The notes beneath the pieces are model-generated. The model was not told where the DNA came from. It made no database searches and worked only from the letters and a program-made list of their open reading frames with translations. Position numbers and translations under genes: made by a program. From contig PNAG01000011.1 in the NCBI GenBank assembly GCA_003169845.1, positions 360,075-424,074 of the forward strand: a stretch of 64,000 nt of DNA, given 5' to 3'. Of the stretch, positions 59,882 to 64,000 are shown piece after piece. Position 1 is the first letter of the stretch, and every line of letters starts with the position of its first letter. The stretch comes from Candidatus Dormiibacterota bacterium. GTDB lineage: Bacteria; Chloroflexota; Dormibacteria; Dormibacterales; Dormibacteraceae.

Positions 59882-60700
59882 TCAGGCCGCAATTGGCGCC
59901 CGGGAATACTCGTTTAATAGCCCGCCCAGCCTCGCGCGTCTTCTAATAGTGGTGCCTGGCCGTCGGATTGGCTCGCTCCGGGCCGCGGCAGGTCGAAGGC
60001 AGCAGCTGCGGTGAGGGCGCTCGTCGTTGTAGTGCGCCGAGCACTTGCCCAGCACTGCCTCTAGGTGACGCTGGGAGACGATCAGCATCCGGTCCAAGCA
60101 TTCGCGCCGAGCACTCCCCACCCAACGCTCGGCGTGGGCATTCGCCCTCGGTGCCATCAATGGAGTCAGGATCACTCGGGCGCCCTCGCCCTCGAAGACG
60201 GCATCAAAGCTTCGGGCGAACTTTCGATCTCGGTCGTGAACGACGACCCGAACGTTGATGCCTTCGTCGCTCAGCTCCCAGCTCAGATTGCGAGCCTGCT
60301 GGGTCACCCAGGCCGAGTTCGGTTCGGCAGTACAGGCCGCAGCCACCACACGACCGGTCGCCAGGTGCACGAAGAAGAGCACATATAGGCGCTTGAAGAA
60401 CACGGTGTCAACGGTGAAGAAGTCGGTCGCCATCAAGCTCTCGGCGTGCGCGCTCAGGAACTGGCGCCAGCTCATCTGCGATCTGCGGCCGGCAGGCGGG
60501 ACGTGGCTGCGGCGAAGCACGGACCGAACCGCGGTCGCCGAGACCATGTAATCGAGCTTGAGCAGTTCGCCCCTGATTCGGAAGTAGCCCCAGCGCGGAT
60601 TCTCTTGTGCCATTCGGACGATTAGCTCTCTGACCGCCTCAGCCAGCGGCGCTCGACCGGTCCGCGGGCGGAATCTCTTTCCTGCCGGCCCGGCTCCCGC
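59882..60700 (-). pseudogene. integrase-core (DDE) transposase, 5'-truncated
   Basis: From an ATG at 60613 the frame encodes 243 aa: ENPRWGYFRIRGELLKL, first Asp in MATDFFTVDTVF, second in VVVHDRDRKFARSFD and Glu in PRANAHAERWVGSARRECLD. In-frame residues continue upstream (GKRFRPRTGRAPLAEAVREL) to a TAG at 60703-60701, so the N-terminal helix-turn-helix half of the usual transposase is missing. The core triad is intact, but the gene is unlikely to be functional. Confidence 0.75.
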
Positions 60701-60756
60701 CTAGGACGATGTGCGCCTCGCTAGCCGGACACTCCTCGTCCCGAGGGTCCTGCCGA

Positions 60757-60778
60757 AATAGGGCCGAATGGCCCTATT
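60757..60778. terminator. perfect 9-bp hairpin between transposase and peptidase operon
   Basis: AATAGGGCC-GAAT-GGCCCTATT. A/T-rich stem base and GC-rich top suit a bidirectional terminator, or it may be part of an insertion-sequence end. Confidence 0.4.
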
Positions 60779-60804
60779 GTGCCGTCAAGAAACCGCGTTA
60801 TTTA
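60777..60804 (+). promoter_or_regulatory. candidate promoter of the peptidase operon
   Basis: TTGTGC (60777-60782) and TATTTA (60799-60804) with 16-bp spacing, 55 bp before the ATG at 60859. Confidence 0.35.
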
Positions 60805-60858
60805 ACGCTACTTAACACCGAGCCGGACAGGCCGAAGCGCCGAGGGAGGTAGGCAGCA

Positions 60859-61995
60859 ATGAGGTGCAGCGGAGGTTCAAGTCGACCAGTCTTGCATCAC
60901 ACGGGGGTTGGCACGATGGACGGAAAACTGTCAAGAAGTACTCACAGCCTGCTCAGGCGCCTTCGACTCATGGCTATCGCGTTGCTCCTTTTACCCTTCA
61001 CGGCTGTAGCGTTCGCAGTGCCAAACTATGCTTCATCGTCGCCCGGGTGCGTCGACCCGACACCCTACAAATGGCTGCCGACGACACCGGCATTGACATC
61101 GCGTGTGGTCAATCCGGCAGCGGCAGCAGAGCTTGCCAATCGCAAGGCAGCCCTGACCGCGACGGATCCCGCCCTACAGGCTGACCTTCTCCAGGCAGCG
61201 TCCATTTCAGACTTGACTAACAAGATGCGAATGATGAAGAGCCTCGGTCCGCCCCGCGTTTCCAGCGTTCCAATTGATCAATCGTGCGGCGGAAGTGCAG
61301 TGCGTGGATCACTCTGGCGTCAGTTCGAATCACGATTTGTCACTGATGTAAGCGCACATGACAGTATCGGTTCAGGCACCGACAACGGTTATCCGATGAT
61401 TTTTCTCAATTTCCTAAACCAGCAAGCACAGAACAACTATTACTACTGTGGACCGGCCACGATTGCGGAGGAAACCACGACTGAGAGTATTGGCATTTCG
61501 CAGTCACGTGCCGCCAGTGACATGGGCACCACGTCCAGTAGCGGCACGTCTAACAGTGCGATGTTGAGCGAGATGCGGAGCAAGATTGGCAACCCTGAGT
61601 ACGGCTGGACGTTTTACGTGTGGGTGGGCGTGCCTGGAAGTCCATCGTCAACCGATATCAACAACTTCGAAAATCATCTGTGGTACGACATAGGCGTCGG
61701 CGCGCCCGTGAGCGGCGACGCTTATGAGGTCAGCGGCTACTACCGCGATGGAACGCCGTATCCGCACCTCAATGGCCATCCGAATTTGACAATCAAGCAC
61801 TGGTTCGAGCTCGGCGGCGCGGACCAAAACGGCTGGTCGGTCTACTACGCCGACTCGGTATATGGGACTGGGACCACCATCTTTAACCCGAATCACGTGC
61901 CGCAGTACAGTTGGTGGCCCGTCTACTACACCAACGGATACGGCGATCCGCTGGGAGTGGTAGAGATACTTGGTGGACTCGGATATATCTGGTGA
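60859..61995 (+). CDS. secreted C39-like cysteine peptidase
   Basis: 378 aa. A signal peptide core LMAIALLLLPFTAVAFA follows a long basic N-region. The peptidase domain (about 185-330) has NNYYYCGPATIAEETTTESI with the catalytic Cys and NGHPNLTIKHWFELGGADQN with the probable His, as in Peptidase_C39_2 proteins. GGGAGGT is 8 nt before the ATG at 60859. It is coupled to the following lipoprotein gene (GTGA overlap). Extracellular role; substrate unknown. Confidence 0.78.
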   Translation: MRCSGGSSRPVLHHTGVGTMDGKLSRSTHSLLRRLRLMAIALLLLPFTAVAFAVPNYASSSPGCVDPTPYKWLPTTPALTSRVVNPAAAAELANRKAALTATDPALQADLLQAASISDLTNKMRMMKSLGPPRVSSVPIDQSCGGSAVRGSLWRQFESRFVTDVSAHDSIGSGTDNGYPMIFLNFLNQQAQNNYYYCGPATIAEETTTESIGISQSRAASDMGTTSSSGTSNSAMLSEMRSKIGNPEYGWTFYVWVGVPGSPSSTDINNFENHLWYDIGVGAPVSGDAYEVSGYYRDGTPYPHLNGHPNLTIKHWFELGGADQNGWSVYYADSVYGTGTTIFNPNHVPQYSWWPVYYTNGYGDPLGVVEILGGLGYIW

Positions 61996-63131
61996 CCTAC
62001 CGCTGCGCGAAGCTATTCGCTTTGGCGATTCTGATGAGTTGGAGCGGCGTAAGCTGCTCCAACTCCCCACCTACTTCGCACTCGAGCCCATCACCCACCG
62101 GATTGGCGGCAGTGCCGTCCTCCCCACTGACCTCTGTTCCGATTTGCCTCGGTGCAATGCCTTCAAATTGGGCGGCGGCGCTCGCAGGCACAACCGTGGC
62201 GATTGGTGGGCTCACCGGTTTTGGAGTCCAGGCAGTCGATCCGATTTCTAACTACGCCTACGGCACGTATCGCGTGTCCGGCAACGTTCGAGTGGCGGCT
62301 ATCGATGTCAAGACCGGTGCGGTCATCGTCGTCGCGGACCTGCCCTCGACGACAGCGGGAATAAGCTGGATGAGCGTTGCGGATCCGTGGCTTGTTTGGG
62401 TTGAACAAGATTCGCAGTCCGACATCGGTGTATGGAAAATAGTTGCTTGGAACCGCCGCACACAGGCATCAATCGTACTTGCGAGCAACCAACTGCCAGA
62501 TGGGACGGAATTTCCCAATTTCGTCACGCAGCCCGTGGTTGGACTCCATTACGCAGCATGGGTTCAGCCCATCAGCGATAGTACCGTTGAGCTGCGTGTC
62601 TACCAATTCGATACCAAAACGACGGTTGAACTCGACCGCGGAATGCTCAGCTCCCCAGTATTGACGGGACGTTATCTTGCGTGGGGCAAGCTCTCGTCAA
62701 GTGGAGGCGACGCGATTCTAAGCCTTGTCGATGCGTCGACACTCTCACGGCTTCCGACTCCGCCGGCTCTTGCGACGCCACGCACTCTTATGTTCGCAAC
62801 GGGCTCGCAGTACTACCTGGTCTGGACGCCCGACGGTCACTCGTGGACCGCCCAGCGTTTGGATGACGGCACCGTCAAGACGTTCATCCCACCTAGCGAC
62901 GGCAAACACTTTGCACAGTACCCAATGGTTGCAGGCACCGATCTGGTCTGGTGGTCCGGCTTGGAGACCACTGTGGTCGATCTGCAATCGGGAAACGGTT
63001 TTGATTTCGGCGGAGGTTCGGCAGCTGCTAGCGGGGATCTCCTCGTCGTTACGGGATTTCAGAACGGAAAAGAGACGTTGTCGAGCGCTACGCCGTCGAC
63101 AATAGGATCGATTTCAAACTGCAGTCGGTGA
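61992..63131 (+). CDS. predicted beta-propeller lipoprotein
   Basis: 379 aa from GTG 61992, which overlaps the peptidase stop. Signal FALAILMSWSGVSCS with a lipobox-type Cys, then a Ser/Pro linker and repeated blades (WLVWVEQDSQSD, YAAWVQPISDS, YLAWGKLSSSG, YLVWTPDGHSW, DLVWWSGLET), each with a W-type strand as in TolB-like propellers. Probably a surface partner or inhibitor of the peptidase; this is inference from coupling. It has the same overall plan as the lipoprotein at 777-1910. Confidence 0.75.
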   Translation: MTYRCAKLFALAILMSWSGVSCSNSPPTSHSSPSPTGLAAVPSSPLTSVPICLGAMPSNWAAALAGTTVAIGGLTGFGVQAVDPISNYAYGTYRVSGNVRVAAIDVKTGAVIVVADLPSTTAGISWMSVADPWLVWVEQDSQSDIGVWKIVAWNRRTQASIVLASNQLPDGTEFPNFVTQPVVGLHYAAWVQPISDSTVELRVYQFDTKTTVELDRGMLSSPVLTGRYLAWGKLSSSGGDAILSLVDASTLSRLPTPPALATPRTLMFATGSQYYLVWTPDGHSWTAQRLDDGTVKTFIPPSDGKHFAQYPMVAGTDLVWWSGLETTVVDLQSGNGFDFGGGSAAASGDLLVVTGFQNGKETLSSATPSTIGSISNCSR

Positions 63132-63176
63132 CGCTCCCGCCGCGTGTCCCGTTAACCCATGCTGCGTCGACTCGCA

Positions 63177-64000
63177 TCACGCTGCCCGAACATGAATGAG
63201 ACCACCGAGGCGATCGATCCGGATGACTCTGCCGTTGTCAGATTCGCCCGGTACCTGGGCACCTCGAATCGGCGTCCGTTGGCCGAGGCCTTGGTGTGGG
63301 CGAGCCGTGTGATAGTGGTCGATGAACTCCTGCAGCACACGCTCGAGTTGGCGTGGTCCGAAGATCAGTAGATGGTCCAGCGCCTCCCGGCGCACCGGCC
63401 CCACCCAGCGCTCAGCGTAGGCGTTCGCTCTCGGAGCTCGGAAGGGAAGGCGGACTACCTGCACTCCCTCGGCCTTGAACACGTCGTCGAATGCTTCACA
63501 GAACTTGCTATCACGATCGTGCAGCAGGTGGGTCGCCCGGAGGATATCGTCCTGAAGGTGCCAGACCAGATTTCAAGCCTGCTGAGCTACCCACTGGCCC
63601 GTAGGGTGCGCGGAGATGCCGCCGAGATGGACGCGGCGGCTGCCGACCTCGATGAAGAAGAGCACGTAAAGACGGCCGAGCCAAGCCGTCTCCACGGTGA
63701 AGAAGTCTGTCGCGAGCAGATGCCTGGCGTGCTGGCGAACGAACTCCTCCCACGATCGTGTTGACCGCCTTGGCGCTGGCGGCACCCGATGCAACCGCAT
63801 CACCTTGCGGACAGTCACGTGTGAACACGGGCGTCCAAGCTTGAGCAGCTCGCCCTGAATCCGGCGGTACCCCCACCTTGGGTTCTCGCGGGCCAACCTG
63901 AGGATCAGGGCGACGACGTCCGGGGCCATCGCCGGCGGTACTCGGCGTGGCCGCTTGCCGAAGGCGGCCCACTTGCGGCGCACGAGCTCGCGATGCCAGC
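63177..64000 (-). pseudogene. integrase-core transposase with one nonsense codon, cut by right edge
   Basis: Read continuously, the frame gives ENPRWGYRRIQGELLKLG, LLATDFFTVETAWLGRLYVL, WVAQQA-stop-NLVWHLQ, HDRDSKFCEAFDDVFKAEG and PRANAYAERWVGPVRREALD. A TGA at 63573-63575 stands where relatives have Arg (probably CGA to TGA). Otherwise the triad and frame are intact. The 5' end lies beyond base 64000. Only about half the residues match the other transposase here, so they are different elements. Confidence 0.8.

Noticed and set aside
59882..64000. Composite transposon made of two copies of one insertion sequence
   Set aside because: The two transposases are in the same family but match at only about half of their residues, and no matching terminal repeats were seen, so they are different elements.

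Overview
This window comes from a GC-rich, soil-type bacterium. The left part follows the widely conserved order ylxM-ffh-rpsP-khpA-rimM-trmD-rplS-rnhB-yraN ... comM-dprA-topA-rpsB. Together with bacterial-type Ku/ligase genes, GTG/TTG starts and many apparently leaderless genes, this suggests a Chloroflexota/Dormibacterota/Actinomycetota-like lineage. There is no rRNA or intact tRNA to settle the phylum, so this is an inference from style.

Region 1 (1-22.4 kb) is core genome. On the minus strand lie rpsB (cut by the left edge), a secreted lipoprotein, topA, dprA and comM, then further right yraN, rnhB, rplS, trmD, rimM, khpA, rpsP, ffh and ylxM. These two halves of a normally continuous cluster are separated by an insert at 6.6-16.8 kb. 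The insert holds two hydrolases, two ABC-2 type exporters, a minimal end-joining pair (Ku plus a ligase-only LigD) and an NAD(P)-binding epimerase with a repeat-expanded N-terminus.

Region 2 (22.4-30.6 kb) is a scar-rich accessory zone. It contains a tRNA-Pro-like 3' remnant, a 53-codon gene coupled to a DksA/TraR zinc-finger gene, an orphan HlyD-type adaptor, the tail of a Gfo/Idh oxidoreductase and a catalase. A 3-kb segment is bounded by two tRNA-Asn 3'-half repeats and carries a hicAB toxin-antitoxin pair plus a DUF4157 (eCIS-core) protein whose C-terminal half shows a possible caspase-like His/Cys dyad.

Region 3 (30.6-59.4 kb) is a large catabolic island for small amide, lactam or hydantoin-like nitrogen compounds. 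It has an Opp-type ABC importer, an amidase with an AtzG-like small subunit, a second amidase, HyuA/HyuB, PxpA/B/C (5-oxoprolinase type), two PF04909 amidohydrolases, a Rieske ferredoxin, three PLP enzymes, RidA, a D-2-hydroxyacid dehydrogenase, a DapA-family lyase, two AXE1-family proteins (one without its nucleophile) and a GntR/UTRA regulator with two matching candidate operators. The likely logic is import of amidated or cyclic compounds, ATP-driven ring opening, amide hydrolysis, and PLP/RidA/dehydrogenase processing of the amino acids released. The actual substrate is unknown.

Region 4 (59.5-64 kb) holds cspA, two diverged broken integrase-core transposase genes, and between them a two-gene operon for a secreted C39-like cysteine peptidase and a beta-propeller lipoprotein. 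The window ends inside the second transposase.
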